DNA of 11,968 bases from Calditrichia bacterium. Its GTDB lineage: Bacteria; Calditrichota; Calditrichia; Calditrichales; Calditrichaceae. Under the pieces are notes generated by a model. It did not search any database, was not told the origin of the DNA, and saw only the letters and a program-made list of their open reading frames with translations. A program made the translations under genes and the position numbers. Positions 1 to 5,558 of this stretch are shown here, in pieces; position 1 is the stretch's first letter, and every line of letters begins with the position of its first letter. The stretch is from NCBI GenBank assembly GCA_027039465.1, contig JALWEA010000272.1, positions 1 to 11,968 of the forward strand, in the 5' to 3' direction.

Positions 1-25
1 TCCTAAACCGCTATATGAGCGCACG
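1..25 (-). pseudogene. tRNA-Glu-like relic, 5' half only (cut by window edge)
   Basis: The reverse complement begins CGTGCGC and carries the D-arm segment TAGCGGTTTAGGA of the intact tRNA-Glu gene at 426-498. It is nearly identical to the relic at 190-260, so it is probably another copy of the same degenerate gene. The rest lies outside the window, so its anticodon arm cannot be judged. Confidence 0.6.
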
Positions 26-156
26 ATGCTTCTATTTTACAAACTTAAACCTTAATCCGGCACGTCAATTCATCCTTCACAAAAGTTTGCAAATTCAAAT
101 CGTGCCATACAGAGTATTTAGTTACGTAGGAATAAAAGCAGAAGGACAAAACATTA

Positions 157-186
157 AAAAAAGCCGATACAAGATCGGCCTTCTTA
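157..186 (-). terminator. Rho-independent terminator (upstream repeat copy)
   Basis: The arms are GCCGAT (163-168) and ATCGGC (174-179) around a 5-nt loop, and on the minus strand the hairpin is followed by a T-run (the A-run at 156-162). It lies just downstream of the tRNA-Glu relic at 190-260 and duplicates the terminator of the intact tRNA-Glu gene. Confidence 0.65.
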
Positions 187-189
187 AAG

Positions 190-260
190 TAGCGCGTACG
201 GGATTCGAACCCGTGTTATCCCGAGAATCGGGACGTCCTAAACCGCTATATGGGCGCACG
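190..260 (-). pseudogene. tRNA-Glu-like relic with palindrome in place of anticodon arm
   Basis: The T-arm, variable region, D-loop and 3' acceptor strand match the intact tRNA-Glu at 426-498. Three parts differ. The 5' acceptor strand reads CGTGCGC and pairs poorly with the 3' strand. The D-stem has lost its GTC side. The 17-nt anticodon arm is replaced by the 15-nt perfect palindrome at 219-233 (TCCCGA/GAA/TCGGGA on the plus strand). On the minus strand this can be read as a 4-bp stem with a 7-nt loop whose central triplet is TTC, a Glu anticodon, but the base before the anticodon is A instead of the universal U33. It is probably non-functional in translation. A hairpin-bearing tRNA-like RNA cannot be excluded. 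Confidence 0.75.
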
Positions 261-268
261 ATGCTTCT

Positions 269-274
269 ATTATA
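269..274 (-). promoter_or_regulatory. Perfect -10 hexamer upstream of tRNA-Glu relic
   Basis: The minus strand reads TATAAT, 9 bases before the relic's 5' end. The equivalent place in the first repeat copy has TAAAAT. The nearest TTGACG-like hexamer (298-303) is 23 bases away, too far for a standard sigma-70 pair, so promoter activity is doubtful. Confidence 0.3.
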
Positions 275-390
275 CAAACTTAAACCTTAATCCGGCACGT
301 CAATTCATCCTTCACAAAAGTTTGCAAATTCAAACCCATGCCATACAGAGTATTTAGTTACGTAGGAATAAAAGCAGAAGGACAAAACAT

Positions 391-421
391 TAAAAAAAGC
401 CGATACAGAATCGGCCTTTTT
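391..421 (-). terminator. Rho-independent terminator of tRNA-Glu(CTC)
   Basis: GCCGAT (399-404) and ATCGGC (410-415) flank a 5-nt loop. Read on the minus strand, the hairpin is followed by seven Ts (392-398). It begins only a few bases past the 3' end of tRNA-Glu at 426, the expected place for a tRNA transcript terminator. Confidence 0.8.
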
Positions 422-425
422 AAAG

Positions 426-498
426 TAGCGCGTACGGGATTCGAACCCGTGTTACCGACGTGAGAGGCCGGCGTCCTAAACCGCTAGACGAACGCGCC
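426..498 (-). tRNA. tRNA-Glu (anticodon CTC)
   Basis: This is a full 73-nt cloverleaf. Acceptor GGCGCGT pairs with ACGCGCT (the first pair is G-U) and the discriminator is A. The D-arm is GTCTAGCGGTTTAGGAC. The anticodon stem CCGGC/GTCGG encloses the loop CTCTCAC with U33 and anticodon CTC (462-464). The T-arm is CGGGTTCGAATCCCG. It decodes GAG. The 3' CCA is not encoded and must be added after transcription. It is the only intact member among several related tRNA-Glu-like sequences in this region, and it is followed by a hairpin plus T-run terminator. Confidence 0.95.
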
Positions 499-514
499 TT
501 ATTTTTATTTTGCA

Positions 515-542
515 AAACTATTTTTCAAATCAAATGCATCAA
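515..542 (-). promoter_or_regulatory. Possible promoter for tRNA-Glu
   Basis: The minus strand shows TTGATG (537-542), a 16-nt spacer and TAGTTT (515-520), followed by an AT-rich run up to the tRNA 5' end at 498. A separate promoter is plausible because an intrinsic terminator at 631-663 separates this tRNA from tRNA-Arg. The hexamers are weak matches. Confidence 0.3.
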
Positions 543-549
543 AGCATTT

Positions 550-621
550 TTGTATGAATTGAATCTCGAACCTGTGTTATCCCGAGAATCGGGACGTCCT
601 AAACCGCTAGACGAATGCGCC
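550..621 (-). pseudogene. tRNA-Glu-like relic with intact 5' half and decayed 3' half
   Basis: Read on the minus strand it starts GGCGCATTCGTCTAGCGG, close to the intact tRNA-Glu (GGCGCGT...). It then carries the same 15-nt palindrome (580-594) as the relic at 190-260 in place of the anticodon arm. The 36 bases at 574-609 are identical to 213-248. Downstream the T-arm has decayed (CAGGTTCGAGATT), and no sequence that pairs with the 5' acceptor strand follows. It sits between the tRNA-Arg terminator and the intact tRNA-Glu. It should not act in translation. Confidence 0.75.
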
Positions 622-630
622 ATGTTCATT

Positions 631-663
631 TTCAAAGAAAAGCCCCTCTTTCGAGAGGGGCTT
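631..663 (-). terminator. Rho-independent terminator after tRNA-Gln/tRNA-Arg
   Basis: A GC-rich hairpin has arms AGCCCCTCT (641-649) and AGAGGGGCT (654-662), 9 bp around a 4-nt loop. On the minus strand it is followed by TTTTCTTTGAA. It starts a few bases beyond the tRNA-Arg 3' end. Confidence 0.9.
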
Positions 664-668
664 CAGAG

Positions 669-742
669 TACGCCCGGGAGGACTCGAACCCCCAACCTTT
701 TGGTCCGTAGCCAAACGCTCTATCCAGTTGAGCTACGGGCGC
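669..742 (-). tRNA. tRNA-Arg (anticodon ACG)
   Basis: This is a 74-nt cloverleaf. Acceptor GCGCCCG pairs with CGGGCGT (a terminal G-U) and the discriminator is A. The D-arm contains AGCTCAACTGGATAGAGC. The anticodon stem TTTGG/CCAAA holds the loop CTACGGA with anticodon ACG (706-708). The T-arm is GGGGGTTCGAGTCCTCC. No CCA is encoded. In bacteria A34 of this tRNA is normally deaminated to inosine by TadA so that it reads CGU, CGC and CGA, and the tadA gene lies about 280 bp away on the other strand. It is probably co-transcribed with tRNA-Gln. Confidence 0.96.
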
Positions 743-758
743 ACAAAACTTGATCTCG

Positions 759-829
759 CTGCGGGACGAGGATTCGAACCCCGGCTACCTGGGCCAGAAC
801 CAGGCGTCCTACCGCTAGACGATCCCGCA
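759..829 (-). tRNA. tRNA-Gln (anticodon CTG)
   Basis: This is a 71-nt cloverleaf. Acceptor TGCGGGA pairs with TCCCGCA, giving the weak U1-A72 pair typical of tRNA-Gln, and the discriminator is G. The D-arm is GTCTAGCGGTAGGAC. The anticodon stem CCTGG/CCAGG has loop TTCTGGC and anticodon CTG (795-797). The T-arm is CGGGGTTCGAATCCTCG. It decodes CAG. It is the first gene of the minus-strand tRNA unit and starts about 13 bases after a well-formed -10 element. Confidence 0.95.
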
Positions 830-841
830 AATGAGTTGACA

Positions 842-870
842 AATTTAAAAAGCTTTTACTCACTTGTCAA
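842..870 (-). promoter_or_regulatory. Sigma-70-type promoter of the tRNA-Gln/tRNA-Arg unit
   Basis: On the minus strand there is a perfect TTGACA (865-870), a 17-nt spacer and TAAATT (842-847). Transcription would start a few bases before tRNA-Gln (829). Spacing and placement are ideal for a stable-RNA promoter. Confidence 0.75.
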
Positions 871-971
871 ATAATAATTTTCCGCTTTTAATCGCTTGGC
901 CCTTCTTATTACATCCATTAAAAATCCGATCTCTTTTTTGAATTAATTTTTTGGTTTGTCTTCACGCTAAT

Positions 972-1000
972 TTGTTTTTTTTGATGGTTCTCGTTAAAAT
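972..1000 (+). promoter_or_regulatory. Possible tadA promoter
   Basis: TTGTTT (972-977), a 17-nt spacer and TAAAAT (995-1000) lie about 25 bases upstream of the tadA start. The match is moderate in AT-rich DNA. With the tRNA promoter at 842-870 it would make 840-1020 a divergent promoter region. I see no other feature there. Confidence 0.35.
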
Positions 1001-1024
1001 AAGTCAAACCAAACGGAGTAAACG

Positions 1025-1495
1025 ATGAAACGCGATGATCTATATTTTATGCGCGAAGCCATTCGCGAAGGACGTAAAGCTTTGGAATCGGGCGATGTCC
1101 CTATCGGTGCCGTGGTTGTTCTGGATGGCCGCATCATCGGTCGCGGCCACAACCAGGTGGAATTGCTGAAAGACCCGACCGCCCACGCCGAAATGATTGC
1201 CATTACCGCCGCCACGGCCACCATCGGAGAAAAATGGCTGCGCGACGCCACTCTTTACGTTACCGTTGAACCGTGTGCCATGTGCGCCGGAGCCGCGGTG
1301 TTGGCGCGCCTGAAACGCGTTGTTTACGGAGTACAGGAGATAAAGACCGGTGCCCATTCCAGTTTGTTTAATTTACTCAACGACCCGCGTTTAAATCATC
1401 AAATCGAAGTTACTCCGGGCGTTGCGCGCGATGAATGCGCCGCGTTGATGATGGAATTTTTCCAAAATTTGCGTGAGCAAAATAAAAATACATGA
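1025..1495 (+). CDS. tadA: tRNA-specific adenosine deaminase TadA
   Basis: This 156-residue protein belongs to the zinc-dependent cytidine/deoxycytidylate deaminase fold. The zinc-binding signature is complete: H54-A-E56 (ligand His and proton-shuttle Glu) and P83-C84-A-M-C87 (two Cys ligands, in VEPCAMCAGA). The segment around GDVPIGAVVV at residues 23-32 and the C-terminal MMEFFQNLR helix match bacterial TadA, and the length is close to the usual 150-170. TadA converts wobble A34 to inosine in tRNA-Arg(ACG) in the cytoplasm and is normally essential. The chosen start has GGAG at 1015-1018, six bases before the ATG. The gene is single, divergent from the tRNA cluster that encodes its substrate, and convergent with the mannoside operon. 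An in-frame ATG at codon 9 is less likely because it lacks a ribosome site. Confidence 0.96.
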   Translation: MKRDDLYFMREAIREGRKALESGDVPIGAVVVLDGRIIGRGHNQVELLKDPTAHAEMIAITAATATIGEKWLRDATLYVTVEPCAMCAGAAVLARLKRVVYGVQEIKTGAHSSLFNLLNDPRLNHQIEVTPGVARDECAALMMEFFQNLREQNKNT

Positions 1496-1619
1496 TCCTC
1501 GTAAGGAGTTCAACTTCCGGCTCGTATTATTTTAGAGCTAAGCCTAAAATTAAATTCACTTATTAATATGTTCCATACTCCCAAATTTGTGGTAAATAAT
1601 ATATGTGTCTACTCTAAAA

Positions 1620-1679
1620 AGCCCTAAAGGGCTAAAATGCAGAGCCCTTGAAATTTTAACCCCAACATAAATGTTGGGG
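1620..1679. repeat. REP-like pair of palindromes
   Basis: Two hairpins lie close together: AGCCCT-AA-AGGGCT (1620-1633) and CCCCAACAT-AA-ATGTTGGGG (1660-1679), both perfect with 2-nt centres. A second AGAGCCCTT half-copy lies between them (1641-1649). Paired short GC-rich palindromes in a convergent spacer resemble REP/BIME elements mobilised by RAYT-type Y1 transposases. No transposase gene is present here, so the class is inferred from form only. Confidence 0.5.
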
Positions 1680-1705
1680 CTAACATATTGCTTTTTATTT
1701 TGTTA

Positions 1706-1790
1706 TCCCCATCCTTCTGTTTAAATCCCGATTTATCTAGGAGGATGGGGACTAAATAATTAGTTTACATAAAGAGGGGTTTTTAGTCCC
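1706..1790. repeat. Nested and mutually exclusive inverted repeats
   Basis: TCCCCATCCTTC (1706-1717) pairs with GGAGGATGGGGA (1740-1751) except for one wobble position. The right arm overlaps GGGACTAAA (1748-1756), which pairs perfectly with TTTAGTCCC (1782-1790). The two hairpins share bases 1748-1751, so only one can form at a time. The loop of the first contains TCCCGAT, which resembles half of the palindrome found in the tRNA relics. Confidence 0.55.
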
Positions 1791-1836
1791 TATTTAGCGT
1801 GGACTCATACATTCGCTTTTAAAAAATTTCTTCCCG

Positions 1837-4266
1837 TCACCGCACCAAATAATCATTCAGTGTAACAATTTCTATTTCTTTAGGATTAAAAGGCCCGGCA
1901 TTTAAAACCTGCACTTGTTTAACCTCATTGGGCAATAGCACAAAACCCTGATCGCTGAAGTTGAATTCCGGATGACGTAATTCCACAAAGAAAGCGGGAA
2001 CCGTGCTGCGTATTTCCAATTGATTTTTCCCGACACGATTTAAATGTATTTCCCCTTTTGTTGAAGAAAGGACAAGGTACTTCCATTTTGTTTCGGGAAA
2101 CACATTACGAGATACCATTGATCCGTTTTCATCATAAACCGTTGCAATCATTACTCCTTGTTGTTCGGATGATTTTTGATTAAATATCAATGATTGTTTT
2201 CCCGCATTTTGTTGAAGCGTTTTCTCAAAAATCGTTTGTAAAATTCCCTGCTGCGTATCAAAACGCATTAGGACAACCTTGCCGGAAAAAGAAGTTCGGC
2301 TTTCATTTTTCAATAGTAGTTTAAAACCGGAATCAATACGTTTAAAGGTTAAAAGCAATGGCGCAAACGAGCGTTTGATTTGGTAATAACTCAATTTAGG
2401 CCGCAAATCATAATCAATAAAAGACCAACTGCTCACGGGCCAGCAATCATTAATCTGCCAGATAATCGCGCCGTTAGTCATCCCATTGGTACGCCAATGT
2501 TCCAAACACGATTGCAAAGCAAAGGCCTGATTTAATTGCGTTAAATAAATGAAATCCTCGAATTCCGTACGTACGGGCAAATGACCGCTTAAAAACCGAA
2601 ACAACCTTTCCGGCCCTTCGTCCTGCTTGTTGTGCCATTCGAATGCCTGACTTTGCACTTTACAATCGGTTGCAGGCAAGCTGTTTTTCATGGTCTGCAC
2701 GTGAGCCGGTGCCTGAAAACCGAATTCCGTCACGAACAAACTTTGATCCGTTTGCACGGATGTGTAATCCTGCCAAAACGACCAAATTTCCCAGGCATGC
2801 CGATTGCCACTTTGCGAAGCATTGGGATCCGCTTCGTTTCCCCAAGGAGTGGTAGGCCAATATGGCCTGGAGGTATCCCATTCTTTAAGCCAGGTCGGAA
2901 TCTTCTGATGGAACAGTTCGAAACCAGGCATTTCAGCGGTTGGTGTGCCCATATCGCGATGCCAAATCCACTCGTTTTCGTTATTCCCGCACCAAAGAAT
3001 AATCGAAGGATGCGCCTGCAAACGACCGATATTGTCCGCCAGTTCATCGCGCACTTCTTGCAAAAACTTGGCATCTTCCGGATATCCGGCACAGGCAAAC
3101 ATCAAATCCTGCCAAACCATCAGCCCCAGGCGATCACACAATTCGTAAAAAGAGTCGTCTTCGTAAATACCGCCGCCCCATACGCGCAAAGCGTTCAAAT
3201 GCCCGTCTTTGGCTAGTGTCAATAACTGCGTGTACGTTTCCTTTTTAACCCTCGGCAAAAACGAGTCGGCGGGAATCCAATTGGCCCCTTTAACAAATAT
3301 TTTGCGCCCATTGATTTTGAAATAGAATTCCGGTTTGCCCTTTTCTTCCGTTACCAATTCAACCGTTCGGATGCCAACCAAACGCTCCCGCTCATCCAGG
3401 ACATTGCCCGCATCGTCTTTCAGACGCAAAGTCAGTTGATGCAAAGCCGCGTCACCCTGGCCGTTGGGCCACCACAATTCGGGGCAGTCGATTTGCAATT
3501 CTCCCCGAAAAATTTTCCCGTTACCTTTTAATCGACCGGTCAGCATCCGCTCCTTATGATGCAGCTCATACTCTACCGTTGCATCTTCGGGTGCTTCACC
3601 CCAAAGCGTACACTTTAAACGAATCCGAGCGTAGTCGCTTTTTAATTCCGACGTTTCAAAATAAATATGCTCAATACCAGCCCTTTGCCGGAGCAAATAT
3701 ACCGGCCGCCAAATACCCGTTGTGGGATACTGCGGGCCCCAATCCCAACCGAACGAATACTGAGTTTTACGCAGAAAGACCCGATCCGGGTGGCACACCG
3801 AAGGCATTTGCCGGATAGGGCGCTTGTGCGTGCGCACCCACTGCAAAAGCGAACGAAACACGATACGCAAGCGATTCTCGTTTTTACGTAACTCGGAATT
3901 AACTTTAAACCGATAACCGCGAAACATGTTTTGTGTTACGGCCAATGGCCGATCGTTGAGCCAAATTTCCGCCACCGTGTCCAAGCCCTCGAAAACAAGC
4001 CATAACGGAGCATTCGTTTCAGCATCATCCGGCAAATCGAACACCGTTTCGTATCGCCAATCGTTTTCGGCAATCCATTGCAATTCCTTTTCATTCATGC
4101 CGAAAAACGGATCGGGAATCAGTCCGGCGGAAAACAGATCGGTATGCACGGTTCCCGGAACCGAAGCCGATATTCCCTCGTCGGGCATTGAAAAGGATTC
4201 CGGAATTTGACGTCGCGTGTGCAAAAACAGCTTCCAATTGGTTTCCAGCACAAATATCCGATTCAT
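1837..4266 (-). CDS. Beta-mannosidase, glycoside hydrolase family 2
   Basis: This 809-residue GH2 enzyme hydrolyses terminal beta-D-mannose from the non-reducing end of manno-oligosaccharides. The N-terminal jelly-roll domain (about 1-195) has the family segment GWDWGPQYPTTGIWRPVYL (173-191). An immunoglobulin-like domain follows (about 196-305), then the TIM barrel (about 310-620). The barrel holds the acid/base Glu430 in LWCGNNENEW, the nucleophile Glu514 in FVTEFGFQ, and the conserved RVWGGGIYEDDSFYELCD (361-378). A smaller beta domain ends the protein. The length is typical. No signal peptide is seen, so action in the cytoplasm on imported sugars is likely. Its ATG overlaps the stop of the upstream lipoprotein gene by four bases and has AAGGGA upstream. 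It is the last gene of the operon. Activity on beta-mannosides is a family assignment; chain-length preference cannot be read from sequence. Confidence 0.93.
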   Translation of the reverse strand: MNRIFVLETNWKLFLHTRRQIPESFSMPDEGISASVPGTVHTDLFSAGLIPDPFFGMNEKELQWIAENDWRYETVFDLPDDAETNAPLWLVFEGLDTVAEIWLNDRPLAVTQNMFRGYRFKVNSELRKNENRLRIVFRSLLQWVRTHKRPIRQMPSVCHPDRVFLRKTQYSFGWDWGPQYPTTGIWRPVYLLRQRAGIEHIYFETSELKSDYARIRLKCTLWGEAPEDATVEYELHHKERMLTGRLKGNGKIFRGELQIDCPELWWPNGQGDAALHQLTLRLKDDAGNVLDERERLVGIRTVELVTEEKGKPEFYFKINGRKIFVKGANWIPADSFLPRVKKETYTQLLTLAKDGHLNALRVWGGGIYEDDSFYELCDRLGLMVWQDLMFACAGYPEDAKFLQEVRDELADNIGRLQAHPSIILWCGNNENEWIWHRDMGTPTAEMPGFELFHQKIPTWLKEWDTSRPYWPTTPWGNEADPNASQSGNRHAWEIWSFWQDYTSVQTDQSLFVTEFGFQAPAHVQTMKNSLPATDCKVQSQAFEWHNKQDEGPERLFRFLSGHLPVRTEFEDFIYLTQLNQAFALQSCLEHWRTNGMTNGAIIWQINDCWPVSSWSFIDYDLRPKLSYYQIKRSFAPLLLTFKRIDSGFKLLLKNESRTSFSGKVVLMRFDTQQGILQTIFEKTLQQNAGKQSLIFNQKSSEQQGVMIATVYDENGSMVSRNVFPETKWKYLVLSSTKGEIHLNRVGKNQLEIRSTVPAFFVELRHPEFNFSDQGFVLLPNEVKQVQVLNAGPFNPKEIEIVTLNDYLVR

Positions 4267-5558
4267 TGTGTTTCCCTTTTAAAAGCATTGTTAACAAATT
4301 TTGCAGCAGTTGGATTTTTCTCAATTTCAAGCAAACTAAGCAAAGCTTCGACGGTTGATTCCGCACCTGAATTCAAATTAATTTTTTGAGAATTTAAAAT
4401 GCCGTCAAAACAACGGCCCGTGTTAGGATCGTACATCCTAAAATGCCCCGCATTGTCTCCGGCAAACCAGGAACCGATTTTGCCGGCCAGCCGTGCATAT
4501 TTTTTTTGACCGGTTTGCCGAAAGGCATTTAAACAGGCCCAAATCATCGGACGGATATCATAAGCAATTTGCTCAAATTGAACACGTTGCTCAACGGAGA
4601 CATGCCCGTTCTCCCGAGATAGGGTCAAAGCATGTAAATAATGCACTTTCGTTAAATACGCGTAAAAATTATCGATTTCTCGTAAGGCCGCCTGCAAAGC
4701 CACCGAATCTTTGGTGATACTGAAATAATCCAGCAAGGCGTCGGACTGACTGTTCCCGTAGGCATGCCAGAAATTTTCCCAACTTAAAAACAGGCCGTTA
4801 ACCGATGCCGAAGCATCCTTGACCTGCATGGCTAAAATTCCTCTGACCGGCAGGCGCATTAAGGACAACAAAGCCGTATCGCCTGTCCACTTAAAGGTAT
4901 TCGCCAAAGCCTTTAATAAAATGGATGCCTGATCGGCGCCGTATTTTTGAGGCAACCAGGTCGGAATTTGAAATCCGGCGATTGTTCCCCAACGCCCCGC
5001 TCTCTGCTTTAATGTGCTCACACAAGGAAGAATATTTTCAATTGCCCCGCGAACGGAATCCGCCAAAGCGGAATCTTGCATCGTATGGTGTAAACCGAAT
5101 TCCGATAACGCCAAAAAAGCACGCCATGTCCACCAATCGGGCAAAGGTTGACTGTTGCGATTTTCTTTCTCAATACCGCCGTCCGAACGAATGAAGTTGT
5201 AAAAGCATCCGTTATCGGCCTGCATGCTCAATACGGTGCGGAGTAAGGCCCGCCCACGGCTTAAAGCTTCCGCATCGTTGAAATAACGTCCGTAACGCAA
5301 ATAAAAAACAGCCGCTCTGGCTATGTCATCCACACAAGTAAAGCCTTCGCCTTTGGCTTCCACCGGTTTGTAATCGGGATACTCGGCGTAGATGTGGATG
5401 ATGGCCGCGCGTCGCCCGTCGGCTAAAGTAACCGTATCGTACAAATGATTTAAATGGGAAAGATTGACCAAAGTCGCCGGTTTTTCATTGCCGCCGCGTC
5501 CGCAATTCCAAAGCGACAAAGCCATTCCCAAAAGGATTAAAGCTAACGCACGTTTCAT
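4263..5558 (-). CDS. Putative lipoprotein, (alpha/alpha)6-barrel glycosidase-like, unknown activity
   Basis: The protein has 431 residues. It begins with MKRALALILLGMALSLWNC, a short basic and hydrophobic lipoprotein-type signal ending at Cys19. The residue before the Cys is Asn, not the usual Gly/Ala/Ser, so lipidation is probable but not certain. The body is helical with regularly spaced aromatic-rich segments: GEGFTCVDDIARAAVFYLRY (70-89), PDWWTWRAFLALSEFG (140-155), YDIRPMIWACLNAFRQ (333-348) and LNSGAESTVEALLSLLE (395-411). These resemble six-hairpin glycosidase-type folds, where paired acidic residues such as Asp77-Asp78 are often catalytic, but I do not recognise a named family. It lies between a GH130 phosphorylase gene and the GH2 beta-mannosidase gene with four-base overlaps on both sides, so a role in mannoside handling in the periplasm or at the membrane is inferred. 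Confidence 0.8.
   Translation of the reverse strand: MKRALALILLGMALSLWNCGRGGNEKPATLVNLSHLNHLYDTVTLADGRRAAIIHIYAEYPDYKPVEAKGEGFTCVDDIARAAVFYLRYGRYFNDAEALSRGRALLRTVLSMQADNGCFYNFIRSDGGIEKENRNSQPLPDWWTWRAFLALSEFGLHHTMQDSALADSVRGAIENILPCVSTLKQRAGRWGTIAGFQIPTWLPQKYGADQASILLKALANTFKWTGDTALLSLMRLPVRGILAMQVKDASASVNGLFLSWENFWHAYGNSQSDALLDYFSITKDSVALQAALREIDNFYAYLTKVHYLHALTLSRENGHVSVEQRVQFEQIAYDIRPMIWACLNAFRQTGQKKYARLAGKIGSWFAGDNAGHFRMYDPNTGRCFDGILNSQKINLNSGAESTVEALLSLLEIEKNPTAAKFVNNAFKRETQ

Larger units (their letters stand above)
1..455. repeat. Tandem duplication, ~236-bp unit with tRNA-Glu relics
   Basis: The stretch from 1 to about 218 recurs from 236 to about 454 with only a handful of differences, for example a/g at 18/253, a TATAAT-like hexamer in the second copy where the first has TAAAAT, and one extra base near 336. 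The offset is 235 bases at the left end and 236 at the right. Each unit, read on the minus strand, runs from the 5' half of a tRNA-Glu-like sequence (right end of the unit) through a spacer to a GCCGAT/ATCGGC hairpin, and then abuts the 3' half of the next tRNA-like sequence. The right end merges into the intact tRNA-Glu gene. The left end is cut by the window, so the true copy number is unknown. Confidence 0.9.
1496..1836. other. Gene-free convergent spacer with nested inverted repeats
   Basis: No credible coding frame or RNA gene is seen between the convergent stops of tadA and the beta-mannosidase gene. The left third (1496-1600) is AT-rich without clear structure. The rest holds a series of palindromes listed separately. 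No classic hairpin plus T-run terminator is visible for either gene, so the palindromes may serve that role. Confidence 0.7.

Noticed and set aside
15..290. Plus-strand frame of 91 codons across the tRNA relics
   Set aside because: It reads antisense through tRNA sequence (typical translated string GFEPVLSRESG) and has no ribosome site; it is a spurious tRNA-derived frame.
580..594. Palindrome considered as a transcription terminator
   Set aside because: The hairpin is followed by no T-run on either strand and sits inside a tRNA-like sequence, so a terminator role is not supported.
460..753. Plus-strand frame of 97 codons across tRNA-Glu, relic and tRNA-Arg
   Set aside because: It is antisense to clear tRNA genes and a terminator, and its peptide is the usual artefact from tRNA T-arms.
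1..840. CRISPR-like array
   Set aside because: The repeats are long tRNA-derived units with nearly identical spacers, not short direct repeats with unique spacers, and there are no cas genes.
2632..3216. 194-codon plus-strand frame
   Set aside because: It lies wholly opposite the GH2 catalytic domain, whose active-site motifs are intact, and its own protein shows no family features.
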